64,000 nt of DNA from Methylacidiphilum infernorum V4. Lineage in GTDB: Bacteria; Verrucomicrobiota; Verrucomicrobiia; Methylacidiphilales; Methylacidiphilaceae. The notes beneath the pieces were generated by a model. That model saw only the letters and a program-made list of their open reading frames with translations. It had not been told where the DNA came from and did no database searches. This document shows, one piece after another, positions 17,107 to 25,616 of the stretch. The stretch is taken from NCBI RefSeq assembly GCF_000019665.1, contig NC_010794.1:496001-560000 (forward strand), written 5' to 3'. Each line of letters starts with the position of its first letter. Position 1 is the first letter of the stretch. A program made the translations under genes and the position numbers.

Positions 17107-19302
17107 ATGATCATGCCAGGAAAGGTGCTGCCGTCGGCTCAAAAAACCGCCGATATTGTTCCTTACAAGCTTCGTTCCGACCTGCTTTTTCAAAAACAAC
17201 TTTTTCAGAACAAAACTTACTTCGTGGTTAAGGATCCCCTGGCATTGACTTACTGTCGGCTGCCCGAAGCGGAAGCTTTCCTGGCCGGTCTATTCGATGG
17301 AAAAAGAACGGCTGAAGACATTGCACGGGAATATAACCGGTGGTTTCCCCAAAAACCCCTTAGCCCTCCGCAGGTGTTGCAGTTTTTAAATCTCCTTCTG
17401 AAACGGAACTTAGTTATCCTTCCCACAGAGGTTTTCTTATCCAGGATTCCTCGACAGGTCCCCCTTTGGAAAAGGCTGTGGAGTTATGGGCTGAAAATTT
17501 TCTTTATTAAGCTTCCTTTGATCCGACCTTCCCTTTGGTTGGATTGGATCGTCCGCAGGCTATGGTGGTTGTGGTCACCCCAGGGAGTGTTCCTCACGGT
17601 CTGTTTTTGGATCTGGACTCTTTTTTTTCTTTTCCTGCATCGTTCCGCTTTCCTGACCAACCAGGTCCAGTTTCTTTCTCCCCAAAATATCCTGCTTCTC
17701 TACATCGCCACGGCTATTGATAAAACCCTGCATGAATTCGGTCATGCCGCCACTTGCCGTCGTTTCGGTGGAGAAATCCATGAAATGGGGGTAGGTTTTT
17801 TCTTTTTCATTCCTGTGGGTTATGTGGACGCTTCGGACAGTTGGATTATCCCCGACAAAAAAGCCAGGATCTTTATTGCGGCTGCCGGCGTTTATACCGA
17901 GCTCATCATCGCCGCCATTGCCGCCCATCTCTGGATTTTATTTCCCCTGGGATTGGCCAAGAACTTGGCCTTTAACATGATGGTTTTGGCCAGTGTCACG
18001 ACCCTTTTTTTTAATTTTAACCCCTTGATGAAATTTGACGGTTATTACGCCTTGGTCGATCTGCTGGAAATTCCCAACTTAAGAGAAAAGGCCTTTGCCT
18101 ATTGCACGGCGAAAATCCAGGACTGGCTATTGGGCTATAAAAACGCCAGGCAAGCAAGACTGCAAGTCAACCCAACCCAAGGCTGGATCTTTTTTATTTA
18201 TTCTTTTTTAGCGATCGGCTACATGCTTTACTTGATCCATTCCTTGGGGAAAGCCCTGCAGGGTGGCCTTAAAGAGGTTGGCCTTGGAAAGATCGGGGAA
18301 ATTTTAAATCTAGCCATAGCCGTGGTTTTTGTCGGGGCCGTGTTCATGAAAGTTTTCTTACCTCCCCTGGTTTCTCGCCACTTTGCCTTCGAAAACCGGA
18401 AAACCTTGACCGACCGATTAAAATGGATGGGCTTGGGGTTCCTTTTTTTGGGAGGGCTTCTTTTTTTCCCGAGTAGAGAAAAACTGGCTACTGTAGCGGT
18501 AGCCCAATCTCAATGGGGACAAAACGTGTCGAGCCCTGAGGGAGGAATTGTCAAGGAAGTTTGGGTTTGGAGCGGGCAGCGGGTTCGAGTGGGGCAGGCT
18601 TTGTTAAGGTTGGAGAATCATCGGGTTGAAACCGATTTGCAGTTAGCCCGGTTAGACTTAGCCATGAAAAACCTAGAAGTTTCCTCCCTTGGCCATTTAT
18701 CCCAAAGGACAAAGGCTAAGGAGGAGGAAACCATGGCAATGAAAGTCGAAGAATTCCGTTCTATGCAAAAGAAATTTGAACTGGCGCTCAAAAGAAAGGA
18801 AGAACTCGTTCTCAGGTCAACGATCGATGGCATTGTGGTCAGTCCCGAAGTGGAAAAATTAGTAGGAAGGTATTTTCGTCCCGGAGAAACCCTTTTAAAA
18901 ATAAGAAACTTGGAACTCTATTCTTTTCTCGTTCCTTTAACGGCGGCCGAAGCCCGGATCGTTTCTCCCGGTGCCGAAGTCAAGGGTATTTGGATCGGTT
19001 CAGGAAGAACTTTTCAGTCTTTCGTTAAGCAGGTCGGTCAAAAAAAGGTCGAACGATCCGAGATTCCTCCCGGCCTCCTTATCCCTTTTGGAGGAAAAGT
19101 CCCCCTGATTCCTCCGGCCATGAAAGAACAACAGGAAAAAAATCCCTACCTTTTTGCTTTCGTTCCCGTACCTAAAAAAGACATTCCCCTGGTCTTGGAC
19201 GATATGAGAGCAAAAATAATCATAAAGGGAAAGAAAACGATTCTCGGTGCAAAACTCTACCGGCTCTTCACCACTCTTTTTATTTCCAGGCAGGAAGATT
19301 GA
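17107..19302 (+). CDS. PqqD-like / M50 site-2 protease / HlyD fusion protein
   Basis: A 731-residue membrane protein with three parts. Residues about 15-105 look like a PqqD-like winged-helix domain (YFVVKDPLALTYCRLPEAE, then QVLQFLNLLLKRNLVIL). The middle is a polytopic M50 metalloprotease core with HEFGH at about 209-213 and a second-site motif NPLMKFDGYYALVD near 311-322. From about residue 470 it is a HlyD-like adaptor (GGIVKEVWVWSGQRVRVGQALLRL, then VLRSTIDGIVVSPEV). Such fusions accompany export of ribosomal peptides or small proteins. The PqqD-like part could bind the same leader as the separate PqqD-like protein, so that cleavage and export are coupled; that coupling is inference. Confidence 0.82.
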   Translation: MIMPGKVLPSAQKTADIVPYKLRSDLLFQKQLFQNKTYFVVKDPLALTYCRLPEAEAFLAGLFDGKRTAEDIAREYNRWFPQKPLSPPQVLQFLNLLLKRNLVILPTEVFLSRIPRQVPLWKRLWSYGLKIFFIKLPLIRPSLWLDWIVRRLWWLWSPQGVFLTVCFWIWTLFFLFLHRSAFLTNQVQFLSPQNILLLYIATAIDKTLHEFGHAATCRRFGGEIHEMGVGFFFFIPVGYVDASDSWIIPDKKARIFIAAAGVYTELIIAAIAAHLWILFPLGLAKNLAFNMMVLASVTTLFFNFNPLMKFDGYYALVDLLEIPNLREKAFAYCTAKIQDWLLGYKNARQARLQVNPTQGWIFFIYSFLAIGYMLYLIHSLGKALQGGLKEVGLGKIGEILNLAIAVVFVGAVFMKVFLPPLVSRHFAFENRKTLTDRLKWMGLGFLFLGGLLFFPSREKLATVAVAQSQWGQNVSSPEGGIVKEVWVWSGQRVRVGQALLRLENHRVETDLQLARLDLAMKNLEVSSLGHLSQRTKAKEEETMAMKVEEFRSMQKKFELALKRKEELVLRSTIDGIVVSPEVEKLVGRYFRPGETLLKIRNLELYSFLVPLTAAEARIVSPGAEVKGIWIGSGRTFQSFVKQVGQKKVERSEIPPGLLIPFGGKVPLIPPAMKEQQEKNPYLFAFVPVPKKDIPLVLDDMRAKIIIKGKKTILGAKLYRLFTTLFISRQED

Positions 19303-19653
19303 ATAGCTAGCGGGAATTTTATCTTGTCAAGGCCTGCCGCTCCACGGGTTCTCCCTGCTAAGGGAGGTTGAATACTAGGAACCCCTTTTGGCTTTCTTGC
19401 TTTACTGGGACCGTTCTCCTGGACTTGTGCCTTCCAGGGAGCTTATCTTTTGAAGGATCATCGATGGCTCTCTTCGTTCCAGAAACGAGCTTCTTTTATG
19501 GGACAGAAGATCTTAGGCTTGCTTTTTCTTTTCCCCTGGGAGGTTCTAGAAAGGTTGGGCAAGCCCAGGTAAATTATTTTTTGTCTGCAGGGGAGTAAAA
19601 GGGAAAAGGGGACTACTTTTTCTTGGCATGTTTTGTGCTTAAAAAAGCTTGAG
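19303..19653. other. Intergenic region between the export operon and the ATP-grasp operon
   Basis: No gene is supported here. A short open frame (19368-19598) would need a TTG start with no spacing from its ribosome site and resembles nothing recognisable. CTCCC/GGGAG arms at 19351-19366 make only a weak hairpin without a T-run. The region probably holds the promoter for the operon beginning at 19654, but I see no convincing -35/-10 pair. Confidence 0.5.
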
Positions 19654-21165
19654 ATGCCTTTTGTCTTTCCTTTTTTGTCGAACGGAAAAAATCATCCTCT
19701 CTATGGGCTTTCCCTCCTTGATAATTATAAAAAACTTTCCGATCGCTCGGACGAGACCTTGGATTCCAACGGGTATCCCAAAAAAAGCTACCTTCCCTTT
19801 TGGGAGTTGATCCTATCCAGGGGAGGCCTTGACAAGTTGATCCTAGCCCAAAAAGGAGCTTGCGATCGGTTCAGGCGACTGGGAGTAACTTTTCTATTAA
19901 AAAATGACAAGGAGAAAGCCAAGGAAAGGATCTTTCCCTTCGATGTTATTCCCAGGCTGATCCTTAAAAAAGAATGGGAAAAGATTAAAATAGGGCTCAT
20001 TCAAAGGTTAAGGGCCCTTAACCTTTTTATCGAGGATGTTTATCACGATCGGCGGATACTCAAGCAAGGAGTTGTTCCCGAGGAGTTGGTGTCGACTTCT
20101 CCAGGCTTTATCAAGCAGATGGCTGGAGTCGAGGTTCCGGCGAAGGTCTATGCGGCGGTTTGTGGATGCGATCTTATAAGAGATGGGGATGGCGATTTCG
20201 TCGTGCTTGAAGACAACTTGAGGATACCCAGCGGGGCTTCCTACATGCTTGTCGCCCGCAAGGTTTTAAAAGAAAGTTCCCCCTTTTTCTTTTCTTTCCA
20301 TAGACCTTTATCGATCCAATCCTATCCTCTTTTCCTTTTAGAAACCCTTTTGGATCTCCATCCTTCCGGATCCAAAGAAGAGGGGGCGGCCCTTTGGACC
20401 CCGGGGCCATACAACTCCGCCTACTTCGAACATGCCTTTTTAGCAAACCAGATGGGAATTCCCCTTGTCGAATCTCGGGATCTATTCATCGAGGAGGGGA
20501 GACTTTACTTCGCCTCGAGGAAAAGAAAAAAGAGAATTTCGGTCCTCTACCGGCGGATCGAGGAAAGCTTCTTGGATCCATCGGTTTTTAGGGCCGATTC
20601 GTTGATCGGCCTAAGCAGTATCTTCGAACTCTTTTGCAAAGGGGAACTGAACCTGGTGAATGCCCCGGGTTGTGGCGTGGCCGATGACAAAGTCCTTTAC
20701 AGGTTTGTCCCGGAGATCATCCGCTATTACCTGGGAGAAGAACCGATTCTTCGCAACGTGGAGACCTACTGTTGTCTTGATCCCAAGGAAAGAAGCTACG
20801 TCTTGGAAAATATCGAGCGGTTGGTCGTTAAAGAGGCCAACCAGTCGGGAGGAATGGGAATGCTGATCGGACCGCTCAGTTCTTCCCGCGAGAGGGAAGA
20901 ATTTAAAGAGAAAATTAGGGCTAATCCCCGAAACTACATCGCCCAGCCCCTCATCTCGTTTTCCAAGCTCCCCTGTCTTGTCGATAAAGGAATAGAGGCA
21001 AGAAGGGTGGATTTGCGCCCCTTTGTTCTTTTGGGAAAAGAGCCCCGCGTGGTTCCAGGCGGACTAACCCGGGTGGCTCTCGATCACAACTCCTTTATCG
21101 TGAATTCCTCTCAAGGCGGGGGGAGCAAAGATTGTTGGGTTATTGATGATGAAGACCAACGGTGA
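19654..21165 (+). CDS. Circularly permuted ATP-grasp type 2 protein
   Basis: The ATG at 19654 gives 503 residues; a TTG at 19633 is possible. The protein has family signatures of the circularly permuted ATP-grasp group (DUF404/DUF407): RLRALNLFIEDVYHDRRILKQGVVPEELV, VCGCDLIRDGDGDFVVLEDNLRIPSGASYM, LVNAPGCGVADDKVLYRFVPEIIRYYLGEEP, VKEANQSGGMGMLIG and RRVDLRPFVL. ATP-grasp enzymes make amide or peptide-like bonds through an acyl phosphate. It is followed by an overlapping alpha-E gene, the standard partner, and a transglutaminase-like gene. That trio is widespread but its product is not well defined; a peptide-like modification is likely. Confidence 0.88.
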   Translation: MPFVFPFLSNGKNHPLYGLSLLDNYKKLSDRSDETLDSNGYPKKSYLPFWELILSRGGLDKLILAQKGACDRFRRLGVTFLLKNDKEKAKERIFPFDVIPRLILKKEWEKIKIGLIQRLRALNLFIEDVYHDRRILKQGVVPEELVSTSPGFIKQMAGVEVPAKVYAAVCGCDLIRDGDGDFVVLEDNLRIPSGASYMLVARKVLKESSPFFFSFHRPLSIQSYPLFLLETLLDLHPSGSKEEGAALWTPGPYNSAYFEHAFLANQMGIPLVESRDLFIEEGRLYFASRKRKKRISVLYRRIEESFLDPSVFRADSLIGLSSIFELFCKGELNLVNAPGCGVADDKVLYRFVPEIIRYYLGEEPILRNVETYCCLDPKERSYVLENIERLVVKEANQSGGMGMLIGPLSSSREREEFKEKIRANPRNYIAQPLISFSKLPCLVDKGIEARRVDLRPFVLLGKEPRVVPGGLTRVALDHNSFIVNSSQGGGSKDCWVIDDEDQR

Positions 21166-22075
21166 GAGACAGCGGCTGGAAAACGTGTACTGGATGGCGA
21201 GGTATGCCGAAAGGGCCCTTTTGACTCTCAACGTTGCCCAGAACTACTTGGGCTATGGCCTGGAAGCTTCAGAAGAAAACTGGTCCAGTTGCTGGGAAAG
21301 AATAAAAAAAGGGTTGAGAATTTCCCGTTGCCCGGCCGATTTTTCGGGGAAGATAGCTTGTTGCTTTTTCTTTCTCGTGTTTGATCCCGACAACTCCCTC
21401 TCCGCTTTTTCTTCCCTTTTTTCTGCAAGGGAAAATGCCAAGGTACTGCGGGATTGGCTTCCTTTAGCTCTTTGGGAAGAACTCAACAGCGCTTATTTTT
21501 TAATTTCTTCGACGACGGCCAGCTCATCGAATTTACCTTCCTCTCTTTATCCTTTTCTTCGGAACATTTTGGAAAGGCTTTTGCTCATCCGCCAATGGGA
21601 AGACTATCTCTTGGAAGAGGATTGTCTTTGGGCCTGGCTCAAAATCGGAGAAAGCCTTGAAAAAGTAGGAAACGGCGCAGCCTTTTTCTCTGCCTATCAT
21701 CCCGCCGATAACAAGGATCCGTTCCCTTTTGAAGAATGGGAAGCTTTCTTAAGTTCCCTTTTCCTCCTTGATCTTGTAAAAAAGAAAATCCCTCTCCATG
21801 AACTCAGTTTTGAAAAGATAGCTTCCTACATGTTTGAACTTTCCCTGTATTCGTATTCTTTTCCCTCCCAACTCAACAAGATCCTCCATTACATGGAACT
21901 GCTCTCTGGGCAGTGGGCCATGGAAACGGCACAAGCCAAGACCAATGAACTTTTAACCAAGGTGCTTGAAAGGGCAAAAGAGGGGTTTGGGGCTGAATCG
22001 ACGAAAAAATTATTCTTGGATATTCAAATCGAATGCAACCAGATCCACCAGTACCTGTTATCGGCCCTGGATTAA
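21146..22075 (+). CDS. Alpha-E domain protein (DUF403)
   Basis: About 309 residues, starting at ATG 21146 within the 3' end of the ATP-grasp gene (20-base overlap). It opens with the family signature ENVYWMARYAERALLTLNVAQNYL and is otherwise almost all helical, ending TKKLFLDIQIECNQIHQYLLSALD. Alpha-E proteins are encoded with, or fused to, circularly permuted ATP-grasp proteins and are thought to assist them; their exact activity is not known. The next gene contains both domains in one chain, so this locus has two ATP-grasp/alpha-E pairs. Confidence 0.85.
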   Translation: MMKTNGERQRLENVYWMARYAERALLTLNVAQNYLGYGLEASEENWSSCWERIKKGLRISRCPADFSGKIACCFFFLVFDPDNSLSAFSSLFSARENAKVLRDWLPLALWEELNSAYFLISSTTASSSNLPSSLYPFLRNILERLLLIRQWEDYLLEEDCLWAWLKIGESLEKVGNGAAFFSAYHPADNKDPFPFEEWEAFLSSLFLLDLVKKKIPLHELSFEKIASYMFELSLYSYSFPSQLNKILHYMELLSGQWAMETAQAKTNELLTKVLERAKEGFGAESTKKLFLDIQIECNQIHQYLLSALD

Positions 22076-22145
22076 GAAGGCATAAGCCTTTTTCTTTGGG
22101 GAATTTTTTTGTTTTTTGGATCCATTCAAAGTAGAGATAAAAACC

Positions 22146-24527
22146 ATGATTGGGCAAAATTGTTACAACCTTGCGGCTTCCCTTACCGAGGAAAACCTGG
22201 ACATGGTCCAGAAAGCCCTTAGCCTTCATTTCGAGCTCATGGGCATATTTCCCAATCCCTTGGATAAACCGGGGGATTTTTCTATTGATCCCTGGCCCAT
22301 TTTGCTTTGCGGGGATGATTGGATGGCGATTCGCTCGGGTGTAGAACAGAGAATGGAGGCATGGGGAAAGTTTTTAAAGGACCTTTATAGCGAAAAAAAG
22401 ATCTTTAGGGACAAGATCATTCCCTTTGAACCCTTTCTTTCTTCTTCTGGGTATCGCCGGGAGTGTGTCTTTTTGGAGCCTCTTGGGGGAGAATATATCT
22501 CCATCTTTTCCTGCGAGCTGGCAAAAGAAAAGAACGGGAACTGGATCGTGTTGAAAGAGGAGCTTGCAATGCCCCAGAACATCATGCTTGCCGAAGAAAT
22601 AAGAAGAGCTCTTCGAAAGACACTCCCGGGATTATTCCAGGGAATGGAACCCGTTCAATGCTTTGACTACCCGGAACGGATCCTGGAAGCTTTAAGTCAT
22701 GGACTGCCGGACAACAAGGAAGGGATTGCAGCCCTCGTGACGGAAAAGCCCGGGGACTGGGAAGCAGCCATGCTGGCTAGAAGGATGGGCGTTCCTCTTT
22801 TTTTAGCCTCCGATCTTATCGTTCTTGAGGGCAAACTTTATGCTAAAACCCTAAACGGGCTCGAACCCATTGCTATTCTTTTAAGAAGAATAAAGGATGG
22901 CCGTCTTGATCCCATCGCTACGCGCTGTTCAATAGAAGAAGGCATAGCCGGACTTTTTTGGTGCTTGAGAAAAAGCAGCTTAAAACTCGTTAATGCCGCG
23001 GGCTCTGGAATAGCTTCTGATCCCTTGCTTCAATCCCAACTCTCCAACATGATCGGTTATTACCTTGGAGAAAAGCCCTTGTTGGGTACACTTCCAAGCT
23101 ACCCGGCTTGGGATCCGGATGTCTTTGCCCTTTTTTTAGATTCCCCCATGGATTATATCATTAAGGATAGGGAAGGAAGAAGGCTGGGGCTTGAAGAGGT
23201 CGATCAGCTCCTTTCCGAGGCGAAGAAAAAAAGGCTCAAGAAAAGCGAGCTTTCCTTGTTTATCCTCCAAGAAAAACTTTCTTTTAAACCGTTTCCCTCC
23301 TTTTACAACTCTTCCCTTGAACATAAGCCTTGTTCCTTGGTCTTTCTTGGAATCGTCAAGGGAAATCAACCGGAATTACTCCCGGTGGTCTTCGGCCAGG
23401 TCCTGCAAGATCAACATACAAGGCTTCTTTTAAAGGACGTCTGGCTTTTCCAAGAAAGCCCTGCTCTTTTTCCTTCCCTATCCCTGGATTTTCTTTCTGC
23501 TCCGACGAATAGAATCGGTCCTTTAAGCCGGGTGGCGGAGTCGATGTACTGGCTGGGAAGATACTTGGTCAGGGCCCTTCAACTCAATCATATCCTCCTT
23601 TCTTTCCGTTCTTTTGACAACGGCTTTCCTCCCGGCAACGAACCTAGACTTTCCTTCTTTTTACAGGAAATGGCCGACTTTTTTTTAATCCCTTCTCTAA
23701 AAAGCTTAAGTTTCCCTGACAGCTCTACTCTTTTTTATCGGTTTTTCGTCGGAACCCAAGGGGAAGATTCCGTCATGAATTGCTTTAGCCGCTGCTTTGA
23801 AAACGGCGCTAAAATCAGGGATTGCCTTCCCCCGGAAGTTTGGATTGCCTTAAGTTCCCTTTATTTTAGACTTCACCAGTTGATCGCGGAAGGAAAACGC
23901 GCCGAAGAGGATCAAAAGCTTTCCGATTTTTCTTCAGGAATAGATAGGATCCTTTGCGCCATCGATGAACATCTTCTCCGAAACGAGTTGTGGAAGTTTT
24001 TTCAGCTCGGTCGGTTTTATGAAAAAGCCCGGTTTAGCATTTTTTTAACCCGGCTTTGTTCAAAGCTAATCGAAAGGGAGGAACCGCAAGGTTACGACTT
24101 CTTAGCTTTACTGGAAGGAATATTGAAGCTCTCTTCAGCTTTGTATGCGTACCGGAGCCTTTATCATTATCCTTTTTCTGCTGAAAAGATCATCGCCCTT
24201 TTTCTGTTCGATTGCCAATTTCCCCGATCGATCTCTTTTTGTTTAAACCAGATCGAATCGATGCTCGGGTTCATTGAAAAGTTTCCCGGCATGTCCGGGA
24301 AGCCACTATCCTTTCTTCGCTACATGATAGCCAAGGTGGGGCGATGGGCTGATGAATGGAAAGAAACCGGTTCTTCACAGGCGGCAAACAAGGACAAGCT
24401 TCTTATTTACAAGCCCTGGATCGAGCAGATCCAAAAAGAGCTGTTTGATTTTCACCTGCTTCTTACCGATTCTTATTTTACCCATCAATCGACACTCCAA
24501 TGTGGGGCAGAACCAGCTAAGGCATAG
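22146..24527 (+). CDS. ATP-grasp / alpha-E fusion protein
   Basis: Starting at ATG 22146 gives 793 residues (TTG 22116 is an alternative). Residues to about 455 are a circularly permuted ATP-grasp domain: RMEAWGKFLKDLYSEKKIFRDKIIPFEPF, LKLVNAAGSGIASDPLLQSQL and MIGYYLGEKPLLG mirror the stand-alone enzyme. Several catalytic segments look degenerate; for example the KEANQSGGMGM block has no clear match. From about residue 465 an alpha-E domain begins (LSRVAESMYWLGRYLVRALQLNHILL). It may be a non-catalytic or differently specific partner of the separate pair upstream. The transglutaminase-like gene begins eight bases downstream. Confidence 0.82.
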   Translation: MIGQNCYNLAASLTEENLDMVQKALSLHFELMGIFPNPLDKPGDFSIDPWPILLCGDDWMAIRSGVEQRMEAWGKFLKDLYSEKKIFRDKIIPFEPFLSSSGYRRECVFLEPLGGEYISIFSCELAKEKNGNWIVLKEELAMPQNIMLAEEIRRALRKTLPGLFQGMEPVQCFDYPERILEALSHGLPDNKEGIAALVTEKPGDWEAAMLARRMGVPLFLASDLIVLEGKLYAKTLNGLEPIAILLRRIKDGRLDPIATRCSIEEGIAGLFWCLRKSSLKLVNAAGSGIASDPLLQSQLSNMIGYYLGEKPLLGTLPSYPAWDPDVFALFLDSPMDYIIKDREGRRLGLEEVDQLLSEAKKKRLKKSELSLFILQEKLSFKPFPSFYNSSLEHKPCSLVFLGIVKGNQPELLPVVFGQVLQDQHTRLLLKDVWLFQESPALFPSLSLDFLSAPTNRIGPLSRVAESMYWLGRYLVRALQLNHILLSFRSFDNGFPPGNEPRLSFFLQEMADFFLIPSLKSLSFPDSSTLFYRFFVGTQGEDSVMNCFSRCFENGAKIRDCLPPEVWIALSSLYFRLHQLIAEGKRAEEDQKLSDFSSGIDRILCAIDEHLLRNELWKFFQLGRFYEKARFSIFLTRLCSKLIEREEPQGYDFLALLEGILKLSSALYAYRSLYHYPFSAEKIIALFLFDCQFPRSISFCLNQIESMLGFIEKFPGMSGKPLSFLRYMIAKVGRWADEWKETGSSQAANKDKLLIYKPWIEQIQKELFDFHLLLTDSYFTHQSTLQCGAEPAKA

Positions 24528-24535
24528 GATTCACA

Positions 24536-25402
24536 ATGAAATTTTCCGTAGTCCACAAGACCGAATACCTGTACACGGCAGAAGCCTTGGAATCGTTTTC
24601 TGAACTAAGGTGCCATCCTCAAAATAGCGTCAGGCAAACCGTTTTGAGCCATGAAACACTCCTTCATCCCTCCGTTTCCCTTTACTTTTATACCGATTAC
24701 TTTGGCAACCTCACCTCGTTTTTCAGCATCCCCTTTAAACACAACCGGCTAAGGATTGAAACTAAAAGTGTAGTCTTAACCCATCCTTTCCCGGACCCCT
24801 TGGGAGAGATGCCGCTGACGGTCAGCGAAGCCCTCGTTGTTTACGGTTTTAAAAGATTTGAACTCTTGGATTTTCTCCTTCCTTCCCGGTTGATTCCCCT
24901 TGTTGAAGAGGGAGGTGAAATCCAAGAAATAGCCTCAAGACTCTTCCAGAAAGAAAAAGGGTTGACCGATGCCCTTGTTGAGCTGAACCAGTTTGTGCAT
25001 GGTTTTCTTTCCTATGTTCCGGGGGCGACCGATATCTCTACTCCCCTTGGGGAAGTTCTTGAAAAACGACAAGGAGTTTGCCAGGACTACAGCCATTTGA
25101 TGATCGCCATCTTGCGCGCGGCCGGAATTCCCGCCCGTTACGTCAGCGGTTATGTTGAACCCCTTCCCAAGGAATCTTCCTTGTCCCAGGCTGTGGAAGG
25201 AGCGACCCATGCCTGGGTCGAAGTTTATCTCCCCAATGGAAAATGGATAGGTTTTGATCCGACGAACAACTCCCTGGAAACCGACTGCCACGTGCAGTTG
25301 GCGGTAGGACGGGATTACGATGACGTGACTCCCTTAAGAGGAGTTTTTAAAGGATACCATGGCCAGAAGCTCAGCGTATCCGTTCAAGTGGCCAGGATCT
25401 AG
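24536..25402 (+). CDS. Transglutaminase-like cysteine protease family protein
   Basis: A 288-residue protein with an N-terminal beta-rich domain (KFSVVHKTEYLYTAEALESFSELRCHPQ) that is standard for bacterial transglutaminase-like proteins of ATP-grasp/alpha-E loci. The catalytic triad is visible: C182 in GVCQDYSHLMIAILRAAGIPARYVSGY, a histidine near 225 in THAWVEVYLPNGKWIGFDPTN, and the aspartate near 241. No signal peptide is present, so it is probably cytoplasmic. These enzymes are predicted to cleave or transfer peptide-like products of the ATP-grasp enzymes. Confidence 0.88.
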   Translation: MKFSVVHKTEYLYTAEALESFSELRCHPQNSVRQTVLSHETLLHPSVSLYFYTDYFGNLTSFFSIPFKHNRLRIETKSVVLTHPFPDPLGEMPLTVSEALVVYGFKRFELLDFLLPSRLIPLVEEGGEIQEIASRLFQKEKGLTDALVELNQFVHGFLSYVPGATDISTPLGEVLEKRQGVCQDYSHLMIAILRAAGIPARYVSGYVEPLPKESSLSQAVEGATHAWVEVYLPNGKWIGFDPTNNSLETDCHVQLAVGRDYDDVTPLRGVFKGYHGQKLSVSVQVARI

Positions 25403-25616
25403 GAGCTTTGACCTTTTTTCCTGTGCAAAGCTTAAAAAGAGGATGCAAAAGGGAGCTGCACAACATCAAGGTTTGATTCGGGAAATAGCCCGGCCTAGGC
25501 AAGGGAAAAAGAAAATTATCTTCCGGTTTTTTTGTTGTAAAATGCCTCGTTTAACGCTAAGTAAAAAAGTCGAAAAGAGAAATCCTCTTTTTCTGCTCGA
25601 TCCATAAAAATGCCTT

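Noticed and set aside
19368-19598. 76-codon open frame between the export and ATP-grasp operons
   Set aside because: It has a TTG start with no spacing to the ribosome site, no recognisable domain, and is in a spacer with promoter-like expectation.
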